Below are positions 14,934 through 24,114 of a stretch of 37,405 nt of DNA, one piece after another. Position 1 is the first letter of the stretch; every line of letters begins with the position of its first letter. The notes under the pieces were generated by a model that ran no database searches, was not told the DNA's origin, and was given only the letters and a program-made list of their open reading frames with translations. The position numbers were made by a program, and so were the translations under genes. Source of the stretch: a bacterium (GTDB taxonomy: Bacteria > Krumholzibacteriota > Krumholzibacteriia > LZORAL124-64-63); NCBI GenBank assembly GCA_020049465.1, contig JAIFKS010000016.1, forward strand, positions 1 through 37,405, written 5' to 3'.

Positions 14934-17735
14934 TCAGTCCACCACCACTTCGATCCAGGGCCGACCGGTCAGATACTTCGCCGCTGCCGCCTGCAGTTCC
15001 GCCACCGTCGGGGCTGAGCCTCCGGCCAGGCCGCGCGCGTACACGGACAGGTCGCCGTCCAGTTCGGCCATCGCCAGATAGTAGGCCTGACCCAGCGACG
15101 ACAGGCGCCGCATCATCAACCGGCCCCGTCGGGCGGCCTGCGTGCGCTCCACTTCACCGGCGGTGATCGTCGAGGCGTCGAAGCCGGCGATGAAGCCTCG
15201 CAACGCCGCCAGTCCTTCTTCGCGCCGGTCCGTCGGCGGATTCAGCCACGCCGTGAGCGTGCCCTGCCCGCCTTCCAGTTCGATCCCGGCGCCGACGCTG
15301 TAACTGAGGCCCTTCGTCTCGCGCAGGTCCATCGCCAGACGATCGCTCAGGATGGAGATCAGCAGGCCCAGGGCCCGCTCGTCGGCCGGATCGACCGCGA
15401 ACACCGAGCCCAGCCGGATCGCGGTCAACGACCCGCCGACCGTCGCCGTCGCTGCTCCCGCCGCGGTGGTGACCGGCAGCAGAGGCAGAGCCGGCGTCGG
15501 TTCACCGCGGCCCGGCAGCGCGGCGGCCACGTCCCGGCACCACTGCGCGTGCGTCTGCGGGCCCACGCAGGCGATGATCAGGTTGCGCGGCGCGAAGGCT
15601 TCGCTGAAGACGTCGCGCACCTGGCGGTAGGTCAGCGCACCGACGGAACGCGGGTCGCCCTCGGGCGGCAGCGCCAACGCATGGTCCCCGTACAGTTCGC
15701 GGTCCAGCAGCGCATCCGCGGTCGCCCGGGCGCTGCCCTGCTGGCGGCCCAGATCGGCGACGCGCTGGTCGCGGACACGTTTGAAGTCCGCCTCGTCGAA
15801 GGCCGCGCCGCGCAGGGCGTCGGCCAGAAGCGCCAGCACCTCGCCGCCGTGCTCGGCGGCGCATTCGATCCGGATGAAGCTGTAGCGTCCGCTCGTGTAG
15901 TAGTCGTCCATGGGGATCCCGGGATCGTCCACCGACTTCACCAGCGCGCCCAGTTCGCGAAGCCGCGCCGCCAGGCAATCGCCGTCGCAATCGGACGTGC
16001 CCTCGTCCAGCAGCCGGTGCGCCAGGTCCACGGCGCCGGCGCCCGCCAGATCGCGATCCAGGCGCGAGCGCGCGCGCACGGTGATGTGGATGGCCGTCAG
16101 CGAACTGGCGGCATTGGTCTGGCTGACCACCACGGCCCCGGTCGGCAGAACCGTTCGCTCGACCTCCGGCGCCGCGGGGGCCGTCGGCGGCGGAGCGGTA
16201 GCCGGGGCTTCGGACGGCGCCGCCGGCGGCGGGCCGCCCGGCATGCCGGCGGGTTTGCCCTGGCCGCCCATGCCGGCGGGCATCCGCATCCCTGCGGGCA
16301 TGCCGGCGGGCATCCCCGCGGGCTTGCCGCCCGGAGCCGCCGCCGGCGCCTCGGTCGCGCCCGGCTCGATCAGGACGCCCAGGCAGGGCGCGCCGGCCAG
16401 CCAGCGGTCGAGCACGCGCGACACGTCTTCGTCGGTCACGGCGTTCAACTGGTCCAGATAGCTCACGAAGAGGTCGGGGCCGCCCTGCACGAGCGCGTCG
16501 GCGATGTAGATGCCGGTCATGCGCAGCTGCTCGCGGTTCAACAGCGTCTGCGTGGCGTTGAGACGCGCGATGCCGCGGATGGCGGACGGGTCGATGCCCT
16601 CGTTCTCGGCGTCGGCCAGCGCCCGCTGCACCAGCGGCAGAAGCGTCTCGGGATCGGTGCCGGCGGCCAGTTCGAAGCGCAGCATCAAGCGCCCGAAGCC
16701 CGGCGCGGATTCCCACCAGCTCGAAACGTCGGGCCGCACCGATTCATCCATCGCCGCCAGCGCCCGGGTCAGGATGCCCGCGCCGTCGAGGGTCAGCAGT
16801 TCGTTCAGCACCAGGAAGGCGAAGTGGTCGTCGGAACCCCAGGTCGGCGCCGCGAAGGCCAGGGTCAGCACCCGCTCGTCGCCACCGCGCCGGGTCACGC
16901 CGCGCGTCGCGTCGATGGGCCGCGCGGGCCGCGGAGCCGGTCGCTCGATCGTGCCGGGGGCCACGCCGCCGTAGTACTGGTCGAGCCAGGCCAGCGCCTG
17001 CGCGCGGTCGAAGTTGCCGGCCAGGGTCAGGATCATGTTGTTGGGCACGTACCAGCGGCGGTAGAACGCGTGGACGTCGTCCCGCGTCATGTGCTCGATG
17101 GTCGCGAGCGTGCCCACCGTCGGCAGTTCGAGATCCGACCCCGCGAAAACGATCTCGCGAATCGTGTTCTCGGCGAACTCGCCCGGACGGTCGCGGCCCT
17201 GCACGATCTCGCCGACGACGATCCCCTGCTCCTTGGCGAACTTCCCCTCCGGGATCAGCGAATGGAACAGCATCTGCGACTGCAGATCCAGGCCCTTCTC
17301 GAGGTGCTCGGCCGGAACGACCATCATGTAGTTGGTGTAGAAATCGGTTGTATTGGCGTTGTTGTAGGCGCCCACGGAATCGGCGACCTGGTAGAGATCC
17401 TCCTGCGCGTACTTTTCGGTGCCGTTGAACAGCAGATGCTCCAGCATGTGACTCATGCCACTGGTGCGAAAGTCCTCGCGCGCCGACCCCACCAGCACCT
17501 GCGTGTAGATGCCGACCATGGGCTGGCCGGGGTTGCGCAGCAGCACGACCGGCAGGCCGTTTTCCAGCCGCAAGATTTCCACGTTGTCCGGCAGGCGCGG
17601 CAGCAGCCGCGCGGCCTCCGCTGCGGGCGGCGCGGCGCGGCGCGGCGCGGCCTGGGCCGGCGCATCGGACAGCAGGGACAGGCCGCCCAGGATCAGCGAG
17701 ACCGCGGTCAACGTCGGAACGAAGGGGTGGCGCAC
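14934..17735 (-). CDS. Two-domain M16 family zinc peptidase, exported
   Basis: This 933-residue protein has a signal peptide (about 1-30), then an active M16 half with the inverted zinc motif HMLEH (His96, Glu99, His100) and downstream VVGEIVQGRD carrying the likely third ligand. A linker at about 465-521 is rich in Pro, Gly, Ala and Met, with repeated AGMP units. A second M16-fold half follows in which HXXEH is lost (HRLLDEG), the usual arrangement where the second half only shapes the chamber. These enzymes degrade unfolded segments or peptides in the periplasm. The start is GTG at 17735 with a good AAGGAG site. It lies 42 bases after tpiA and 41 bases before the M1-like peptidase. Confidence 0.95.
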   Translation of the reverse strand: MRHPFVPTLTAVSLILGGLSLLSDAPAQAAPRRAAPPAAEAARLLPRLPDNVEILRLENGLPVVLLRNPGQPMVGIYTQVLVGSAREDFRTSGMSHMLEHLLFNGTEKYAQEDLYQVADSVGAYNNANTTDFYTNYMMVVPAEHLEKGLDLQSQMLFHSLIPEGKFAKEQGIVVGEIVQGRDRPGEFAENTIREIVFAGSDLELPTVGTLATIEHMTRDDVHAFYRRWYVPNNMILTLAGNFDRAQALAWLDQYYGGVAPGTIERPAPRPARPIDATRGVTRRGGDERVLTLAFAAPTWGSDDHFAFLVLNELLTLDGAGILTRALAAMDESVRPDVSSWWESAPGFGRLMLRFELAAGTDPETLLPLVQRALADAENEGIDPSAIRGIARLNATQTLLNREQLRMTGIYIADALVQGGPDLFVSYLDQLNAVTDEDVSRVLDRWLAGAPCLGVLIEPGATEAPAAAPGGKPAGMPAGMPAGMRMPAGMGGQGKPAGMPGGPPPAAPSEAPATAPPPTAPAAPEVERTVLPTGAVVVSQTNAASSLTAIHITVRARSRLDRDLAGAGAVDLAHRLLDEGTSDCDGDCLAARLRELGALVKSVDDPGIPMDDYYTSGRYSFIRIECAAEHGGEVLALLADALRGAAFDEADFKRVRDQRVADLGRQQGSARATADALLDRELYGDHALALPPEGDPRSVGALTYRQVRDVFSEAFAPRNLIIACVGPQTHAQWCRDVAAALPGRGEPTPALPLLPVTTAAGAATATVGGSLTAIRLGSVFAVDPADERALGLLISILSDRLAMDLRETKGLSYSVGAGIELEGGQGTLTAWLNPPTDRREEGLAALRGFIAGFDASTITAGEVERTQAARRGRLMMRRLSSLGQAYYLAMAELDGDLSVYARGLAGGSAPTVAELQAAAAKYLTGRPWIEVVVD
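16255..16335. repeat. Short in-gene repeats encoding the AGMP-rich linker
   Basis: Imperfect copies of GCCGGCGGGCAT encode a linker of PAGM units between the two M16 halves, about residues 468-494. The units differ by several substitutions and stay in frame. This is a low-complexity hinge of expansion-prone DNA, not a CRISPR array. Confidence 0.7.
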
Positions 17736-17777
17736 AGCGGACTCCTTGCCTTGCTGGTGTATGCCGGTCCGGCCCGA

Positions 17778-18548
<771 letters not shown>

Positions 18549-18569
18549 GGGGAACTCCTTGAGTTGGGA

Positions 18570-19454
18570 TCACTGCCGCTGCGCCCCGCCCACCCTGGGC
18601 AGGAAAGCCAGCAGCAGCCGGGCCAGCCGATCACGCACCTGGTTGCCGACTTCCACGACATCCTGATGCGACAATTCGGGCTGGCCGGTTTCGCGCGCGG
18701 GATTGGTGATGCAGGACAATCCGACCGGCGCCACGTCCAGCCGGCGCAGCAGAACGGCCTCGGGAGCCGTGGACATGCCCACCGCGTCACAGCCCAGACG
18801 CCGCAGCATGCCGATTTCCGCTTTGGTTTCGTAGGCCGGTCCGTACATGCTGGCGTAGGTCCCCGCATGCATGGGCACACCGCAGTCGGCGGCCGCTTCG
18901 ACCAGACAACGGGCCAGGTCCGGGTCGTACAGGTGCGGCACGCCGCCGACGCGACCCACGTCGGCCGCGACCGCGCCGCCGCCCAGAGGCGAACGAAACA
19001 GGCCGCGCAGGGCATCGTGGAAGTGCAGATCGACCTGGTCGCGGATGGCCATGAGGTCTCCGGGCACGTAGTGCCGGTTCAGGCCGCCGGCGGCGTTGGT
19101 GACCACCGCGACCTCCACGCCCAGGCAGGCCATCACGGCGGCCGGCAACAGCAGGAGCGTGGACGGTAGACCTTCGTAGGGATGCAATCGCCCCTGCATG
19201 ACGATGACGGGAACCCCCGCCGCACGAGCGCACACCAGGCGTCCCCTGTGCTCGGCCACGGACGGGGTTCGGAAGCCCGGGATATCGGCATAGTCCACGG
19301 CGTGGACATCTTCCAGCGCATCGACGAAATCACCCAGACCGCTGCCCAGCACCAGGCCCACGCGACCGGCGAAGCCCCGGACCCGCAGCCAGGCCGCAGC
19401 CTCGCCGACCTGGTCGCGCCAGGCGTCCGACAGCTGCTCGAGGCGCGCGTTCAA
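18570..19454 (-). CDS. punA: Purine nucleoside phosphorylase (trimeric, PNP-I/PunA type)
   Basis: This enzyme splits inosine, guanosine and their deoxy forms with phosphate, giving the base and (deoxy)ribose 1-phosphate. The 294-residue product has the phosphate loop LVLGSGLGDF (about 34-43), the RGRLVCAR and MQGRLHPYEG blocks, VTNAAGGLN, YETKAEIGMLRRLG and CITNPARE for purine recognition. The reading frame begins with TTG at 19454, which overlaps the adenosine deaminase stop as TTGA, so translation should be coupled. GGAG lies about 13 bases upstream. It acts directly after deaminase in the pathway. A role in methylthioadenosine phosphorolysis is a less likely alternative. Confidence 0.94.
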   Translation of the reverse strand: MNARLEQLSDAWRDQVGEAAAWLRVRGFAGRVGLVLGSGLGDFVDALEDVHAVDYADIPGFRTPSVAEHRGRLVCARAAGVPVIVMQGRLHPYEGLPSTLLLLPAAVMACLGVEVAVVTNAAGGLNRHYVPGDLMAIRDQVDLHFHDALRGLFRSPLGGGAVAADVGRVGGVPHLYDPDLARCLVEAAADCGVPMHAGTYASMYGPAYETKAEIGMLRRLGCDAVGMSTAPEAVLLRRLDVAPVGLSCITNPARETGQPELSHQDVVEVGNQVRDRLARLLLAFLPRVGGAQRQ

Positions 19455-20575
19455 GGGGCGACCGCTCCGCCCTCGACGCGCGGACGCCGGTCCAGATCCA
19501 GTTCATCCCGAAGCGCGGCAAACCTCGCCAGAGCCGCCACGACCATCTCGCGCTTGCGACGTTCGGGCAGGAACGCGCTCTTGAAGCCGTTGATCAGCAG
19601 GTTCTCGGTTTCCAGCAGCGTCAGGTCGAAAGTGTCGACCGCCAGCCGCAGTTCACCCGCCGGCGACGTGCGCGCGAACAACGTGTTGTCGGTGTTCAGG
19701 GAGACGCGCAGACCCATCCGCAGGAAGTGGCGGAAGGGGTGGTGCGCCAGGTCGTCGACCACACAGCTCTGCACGTTGCTGGACAGACAGATTTCCAGGG
19801 GGACCCGGTTGTTGGCCACATAGGCCAACAGATCCGGATCCTCTTCCAGGCGCGTGCCGTGGCCGATGCGGTTGGCGCCGCAGCGGTGCAGCGCCTGGTG
19901 GATCGAGGCGGCGCCGAACCCTTCGCCCGCGTGGATGGTCACGTTCTGGTTGTTGTTCATCACGTGATAGAAGGCCTCGGCGTGCCGCTTGGGCGGATTG
20001 TCGGACTCGTCCCCGGCCAGATCGAAGGCCACGACCCCACGACCCTTCCAGTCCACGGCCAGCCGCGCCATCTCCAGCGAGCGCGCGGGATCGATCTGGC
20101 GCAAACCGGTCACGATGATGTTGGCGGTGATGCCGGTGCGCGCCTGCGCCTCGTCCAGCCCCCGCCGGACGGCGGCCACCGCCTGGTCGCCGCTCAGCCC
20201 GCCCTTCAGGTGCATCAGCGGGCAGAACCGCACTTCCAGGCACCAGACCGATTCGGCCGCGTGGTCCTCGGCCAGTTCGCGCGCCACGCGGGCCAGCGAA
20301 GCCTCGTCCTGTAGCACGGCGGTGGTGTGGTCGAAGTGCTTCAGGAACTCGTGCGTGACGGCCTGCCGGTCCGGCGGGAAATAGAGTGCGCGCACCGCGT
20401 CCGGATCGTCCGGCATTTCCATCCCGCAGGCGCGGCCCAACTCCATGAAGGTGGCCAGCCTCAGCGAGCCGTCCAGATGGCAGTGCAGGTCGGTCTTGGG
20501 CAGAAGGCGCAGCACGTCATCGCCGATGGCGCGTCCGCGCAACAGGTCGCTCGGTCTGTAATCGCCCAATTTCAA
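19451..20575 (-). CDS. add: Adenosine deaminase
   Basis: This enzyme deaminates adenosine and deoxyadenosine to inosine and deoxyinosine through a zinc-activated water. The 374-residue TIM-barrel protein shows zinc ligands His31 and His33 in DLHCHLDGS, His215 with catalytic Glu218 in HAGEG, catalytic His239 in IGHGTRL and zinc ligand Asp296 in SLNTDN. The residue after Asp296 is Asn297, where mammalian enzymes have Asp; I recall Asn here in other bacterial members. The start is TTG at 20575 with an excellent GGAGG site, and no ATG is better placed. It sits between the kinase (24 bases away) and the phosphorylase (overlapping). Adenine or AMP deaminase activity is less likely given this context. 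Confidence 0.94.
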   Translation of the reverse strand: MKLGDYRPSDLLRGRAIGDDVLRLLPKTDLHCHLDGSLRLATFMELGRACGMEMPDDPDAVRALYFPPDRQAVTHEFLKHFDHTTAVLQDEASLARVARELAEDHAAESVWCLEVRFCPLMHLKGGLSGDQAVAAVRRGLDEAQARTGITANIIVTGLRQIDPARSLEMARLAVDWKGRGVVAFDLAGDESDNPPKRHAEAFYHVMNNNQNVTIHAGEGFGAASIHQALHRCGANRIGHGTRLEEDPDLLAYVANNRVPLEICLSSNVQSCVVDDLAHHPFRHFLRMGLRVSLNTDNTLFARTSPAGELRLAVDTFDLTLLETENLLINGFKSAFLPERRKREMVVAALARFAALRDELDLDRRPRVEGGAVAP

Positions 20576-20599
20576 GGATGCCTCCGCGGCAGCCGGCTC

Positions 20600-21289
20600 T
20601 CAGCCGACCGCCTTCTCGTGCTTTTCGAGGTGGAACTCGCGGATGATGCCCAGAAGCTCCGCCTGGGCCGACGGATCATCGCGCAGATTGATCTGTTCGG
20701 TGTCGAGGATGCGCACCGGGCACAGCGCCGGGGCGCGCTCGATCCAGTCGTTGTAGGCCGCGTCCAGGTCCTGCAGGAATTCGAGCGGGATCTCGGACTC
20801 GCAACTGCGGGCCCGCTGCCGGATGCGGTCCAGCGCCGTCTCGGGCCGGCATTTCAGGTACAGGATCAGGTCGGGCGGCTGCAGGAAGGCGGTCATGTTG
20901 CGGAAGATCTCGCGGTAGTTCTCGTAGTCGCGGTCGTCCATGCAGCCGCGACGGTGCAGCGTCGGCGCGAAGATCTCGACGTCCTCGTAGATCGTCCGGT
21001 CCTGCACCGCCGAACCGGGCTGCGTCAGGATCTGCCGCTGCACCTCGAAGCGCTTGCTCAGGAAGTACACCTGCAGATGGAAGCTCCACCGCTGCATATC
21101 GCGGTAATAGTCGTCCAGGTACGGGTTGTTGATCACCGGCTCGAAGAACATCCGCCAGCCGAAGACCTCGCCGAGCATGGTGGTGATCATGCTCTTGCCC
21201 ACGCCGATGTTCCCGGCGATCGACAGGTAGAACGGCGTGGCGGGCTGGTCCTTCTTCGGGAACTGGCGTTTGAGGGAGCGGAGATCCAC
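20600..21289 (-). CDS. Deoxynucleoside kinase (deoxyadenosine/deoxycytidine kinase family)
   Basis: This cytoplasmic kinase phosphorylates deoxynucleosides to their 5'-monophosphates using ATP. The P-loop GNIGVGKS lies at about 26-33, the substrate-pocket motif EP near 50, DRTIYED with the catalytic Asp-Arg pair, and the lid segment RIRQRARSCE. I start at GTG 21289 (229 residues) because GGAAGG sits just upstream. The frame is also open to a TTG at 21313, which would add eight residues but has no ribosome site and lies next to a hairpin. It is the first gene of a salvage operon with add, punA and tpiA. The preferred base (A, G or C) cannot be assigned from sequence alone. Confidence 0.93.
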   Translation of the reverse strand: MDLRSLKRQFPKKDQPATPFYLSIAGNIGVGKSMITTMLGEVFGWRMFFEPVINNPYLDDYYRDMQRWSFHLQVYFLSKRFEVQRQILTQPGSAVQDRTIYEDVEIFAPTLHRRGCMDDRDYENYREIFRNMTAFLQPPDLILYLKCRPETALDRIRQRARSCESEIPLEFLQDLDAAYNDWIERAPALCPVRILDTEQINLRDDPSAQAELLGIIREFHLEKHEKAVG

Positions 21290-21316
21290 GGGCGGCCTTC
21301 CGGCAGGTAGCAAGCA

Positions 21317-21342
21317 GCCCGGGGACGTGTGCCGCCCCGGGC
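21317..21342 (-). terminator. GC hairpin between the chemoreceptor and the deoxynucleoside kinase
   Basis: GCCCGGGG and CCCCGGGC form a perfect 8-bp stem around a 10-base loop. It lies 88 bases past the chemoreceptor stop and 27 bases before the kinase GTG. No U tract follows, so it may end the chemoreceptor transcript or be a structured leader of the salvage operon. Confidence 0.4.
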
Positions 21343-21429
21343 CGCCGGTACGTTTGCCGCAATATTACCGCTTCGCCGGGCGCGCGGCCAGTGACAAACC
21401 GCTTCCCCCGGGGACGCGGCCGGGACCGG

Positions 21430-22809
21430 TCAGCGACCGACCATCTTCGTCAGCATGGCCGACACCTCGCCCAGGCCCGCGCCCAGCTCGTTGAGATTCT
21501 CGCTCGCCTCTTCGCTCTGGCCGGCGATCTGGGCGTTGCGCTGGCTGACCTGGTCGATCTGGCCCACGGCCACCCGGATCTGACCGATGCCGTCGGCCTG
21601 TTCCTCGCTGGCGGAGACCACGCGCGCCATCAGTTCGACGGTCTGGTCCACGTTGAGAGTGATCTCCTCCAGGATGCCGCCCACCTGCTGGGACGCAGCA
21701 ACGCCGTGGGCGGCGCTCTTGCGCGAAGCCTCGATCAGCGCCGTGGTTTCCTGGGCCGCCCGAGCGCTACGCTGGGCCAGGTTCCGCACCTCTTCGGCCA
21801 CCACGGCGAATCCGCGGCCGGCGTCGCCGGCCCGCGCGGCCTCCACCGCGGCGTTGAGGGCCAGCAGATTCGTCTGGAAGGCGATTTCGTCGATCGTCTT
21901 GAGGATCTGCGCGGTGCGGTCGCTGGCCGTCTTGATCTCGGCGATGGCCCCGAGCATTCCGGTCATGGCCTCGCCGCTGTGGCGGGCATGCTCCAGAGCC
22001 TCCAGCGCCACGGCCTGCGCCTTTTCGGCGCTGCCGGCGTTGGCGCGCGTCTGGGAGGCCATGGTCTCGAGCGAGGCGGAGGTCTGCTGCAGGCTCGCGG
22101 CCTGGTTGGTGGCCCCGTCGACCATCTGGCCGCTGGTGGCGGACAGTTCGGCCGCGGCCCCGGTCAGGTGCGACACATCGTCCAGCAGCCGCCCCGCCAC
22201 CGTCCGTACGGGGGCGATCACCAACCGGTTGATCAGGATCGCCAGCGCACCCGCCACGACCAGCAGCGCGATGACCGCCGCGACGATGGTCGCGAAGCTG
22301 GCACGCGCCAGCGCCGTGTCCGATGACTTGGTGTCCAGCGTGACGCTGGCCAGGCCGAGAACGTCGCCCTCCCGACTCGCCTCGTGGCAACCCAGGCAAC
22401 TGGCCGCGGCCAGCACCGGCGTCACCGTGCGCCAGGTGTGCGTTTTGTGATCGATGACGATCTGCTCCTTGCCCGAGGTCAAGGCCAGACGGTCCACATC
22501 ATCGACCGGGTCCGCGCCGGCCCGGGCGCCGAATTCCGCGGCCACGCCGGGCGCGCGCACGGCGTGGACATCGGACAGTGCCGGCAGGGCCGATACGTTC
22601 TTCAGATACATTTCCAGGCCGTCCATGTCGCCGGTCTCGCCGAAAACGGACATGGCCGCGGTCATGCTGGACGCGGTGAGTTCGGCCGCCGCGGCAGCCT
22701 GCTGCGAAGCCAGGCGATTGAGCGAGAAGGCATTGTACGCGGCGGAAAGGCCCAAAACGACGACCAGGCACACAACCACCGACGCGATGACTTTCTCCCT
22801 CAGAGCCAT
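21430..22809 (-). CDS. Methyl-accepting chemotaxis protein with periplasmic haem-binding motif
   Basis: This 459-residue transducer has a first membrane span at about 7-25, a periplasmic domain (about 30-172), a second span at about 173-193 and a cytoplasmic signalling helix bundle. The periplasmic domain contains CLGCH at 138-142, a CXXCH motif for covalent haem c, in a setting like the DUF3365/Tll0287 family, so redox or small-gas sensing is likely. The hairpin tip [21 protein letters not shown], which binds CheA/CheW, is intact. Only a short VIAPVRTV segment resembles HAMP before the bundle, and no CheR/CheB-binding pentapeptide is visible at the C terminus. The ATG at 22809 has a GGAGGGGA site; an ATG six codons upstream is less good. 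No other chemotaxis gene is nearby. Confidence 0.94.
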   Translation of the reverse strand: MALREKVIASVVVCLVVVLGLSAAYNAFSLNRLASQQAAAAAELTASSMTAAMSVFGETGDMDGLEMYLKNVSALPALSDVHAVRAPGVAAEFGARAGADPVDDVDRLALTSGKEQIVIDHKTHTWRTVTPVLAAASCLGCHEASREGDVLGLASVTLDTKSSDTALARASFATIVAAVIALLVVAGALAILINRLVIAPVRTVAGRLLDDVSHLTGAAAELSATSGQMVDGATNQAASLQQTSASLETMASQTRANAGSAEKAQAVALEALEHARHSGEAMTGMLGAIAEIKTASDRTAQILKTIDEIAFQTNLLALNAAVEAARAGDAGRGFAVVAEEVRNLAQRSARAAQETTALIEASRKSAAHGVAASQQVGGILEEITLNVDQTVELMARVVSASEEQADGIGQIRVAVGQIDQVSQRNAQIAGQSEEASENLNELGAGLGEVSAMLTKMVGR

Positions 22810-22932
22810 GTAGATCCCCTCCCCCAAGCGAGGCTCGCACCGCTCCGGACATGGGCGGCACGCAAACCCGATCCGGGATGGTATCGACCGGCGATCGGCG
22901 GATCTTAATTGAAATTCAAATCCCGGAAGAGA

Positions 22933-22953
22933 GCCCGGCGAACGGCGCCGGGC
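22933..22953 (-). terminator. Terminator of the five-gene TonB receptor/PorV operon
   Basis: Seven bases after the stop codon of the last gene, GCCCGGCG and CGCCGGGC form a perfect 8-bp stem around a 5-base loop. On the minus strand it is followed by TCTCTT and then an AT-rich stretch (about 22905-22920) that includes TTGAAATTCAA. This fits an intrinsic terminator and separates the operon from the chemoreceptor gene. Confidence 0.7.
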
Positions 22954-22959
22954 CCCTGG

Positions 22960-24114
22960 TCAGGGTCGGACCGGCGGGGGTTCGCGGTTGACGTAGATAT
23001 AGTGCTCGCTGGAGATGAAGCGGCGGACCTGCCCGCTGCCGGGCGTGACCAGGAAGACGTACGCCCCGTAGTTGACGTCGTCGGCATTGGTGCCCACGCG
23101 CACGTCCACCAGCGCCAGGGACGACGGCGCCGGACAGGATTCCGCGGTGCCGAACTGCAGTTCGTAGTGGCCGGCCGGCGAGAAGATCTGCACCCGGTCG
23201 TTTCCGGTGTCGGCCACGAAAATACGTCCACTGCCGTCGACCACCACTGCCGCCGGAGCCGTGAAATTGCCGGAGTCCCGGCTGGGGCCGCCGACCCACC
23301 CGGACTGACCGCAGACGGCCGCGTCACCCAGCACGAAATCGGTGGCCGCCGAGGGCTCGCAGGTGATTTCGAATTCGACCACCCGCCCGCGCAGAGGGTC
23401 GATATCGTTGACAGCGGGCGTCGTGTCGTCCTCGTCCGGCGTGCCGTCGAAACGGATCACCCAGTTGCGCAGCGTGTCGGTCTCGCAGACCAGGAGCATG
23501 CCCTCCGAGTCGACGGCCATACCGGCCGCCTCGTGCACCGAACGGGCTCCCTCGCCCTCGGCGCGGGTCAGGATGCCCGTCGGCGTCAGGCCGTTGAAAT
23601 CGTCGAACGCGTAGCGGTGCACGACGGCAGAATCGGGATCGGCCAGATAGAGGAACGTGCGCGCTCCCGGCACCAGTTCGATGCCCCGCAGATCGGCCGC
23701 CAGCGCCCGCACGCTCTGTACCGCCGGCAGATTCGTGGAACCCAGGGGCGCCAGGTCCGCAACGGAGTACCAGTGCACCGTGTGGGTGCCCTGGTCCCAG
23801 ACGAAGACGACCTCGTCGTTCGGCCCCACGCAGACGGCCGTGGCATCCGTCAGACCGGCAACGCTGCCCACCACGTTGTACTCCAGGTCGCGCTTGGTCA
23901 CGGCGTCGGGCGTGACCACGAACAGGCCGCCCAGGGACTGGGCCACCTGACGGGCGCCGGCATCGTCGAAGACCTCGTCCTCCAGCCAGGCGGCGACCGA
24001 GAACAGTCCCTGCGGCTGCGGAATCGCGATCTTCTCGCCGCAGCCGGCCGAGCCCAGGATCAACGCGACCACCGCGGGCGCCAGAACCGCCATCAGGGCG
24101 ATACGACGGCTCAT
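22960..24114 (-). CDS. Lipoprotein with NHL-type beta-propeller
   Basis: This 384-residue protein has a lipoprotein signal ending in GSAGC (about residues 21-25). Propeller-like strands follow, with an NHL-like repeat VVVDGSGRIFVADTGNDRVQIFSPAGHYELQFG (segment near 290-325) and weaker copies such as AAGMAVDSEGMLLVCETDT. The C terminus ends RRFISSEHYIYVNREPPP. It is probably membrane-anchored in the periplasm or on the surface, and such propellers usually bind proteins or carbohydrates. Its ATG overlaps the stop of the PorV-like gene as ATGA, making it the last member of a coupled five-gene operon. Its precise role is unknown. Confidence 0.88.
   Translation of the reverse strand: MSRRIALMAVLAPAVVALILGSAGCGEKIAIPQPQGLFSVAAWLEDEVFDDAGARQVAQSLGGLFVVTPDAVTKRDLEYNVVGSVAGLTDATAVCVGPNDEVVFVWDQGTHTVHWYSVADLAPLGSTNLPAVQSVRALAADLRGIELVPGARTFLYLADPDSAVVHRYAFDDFNGLTPTGILTRAEGEGARSVHEAAGMAVDSEGMLLVCETDTLRNWVIRFDGTPDEDDTTPAVNDIDPLRGRVVEFEITCEPSAATDFVLGDAAVCGQSGWVGGPSRDSGNFTAPAAVVVDGSGRIFVADTGNDRVQIFSPAGHYELQFGTAESCPAPSSLALVDVRVGTNADDVNYGAYVFLVTPGSGQVRRFISSEHYIYVNREPPPVRP

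Noticed and set aside
16255..16335. GC repeats in the M16 gene as a possible CRISPR or phase-variable tract
   Set aside because: Units are short, imperfect and in frame, with no spacers. They encode a Pro-Gly-Ala-Met hinge.
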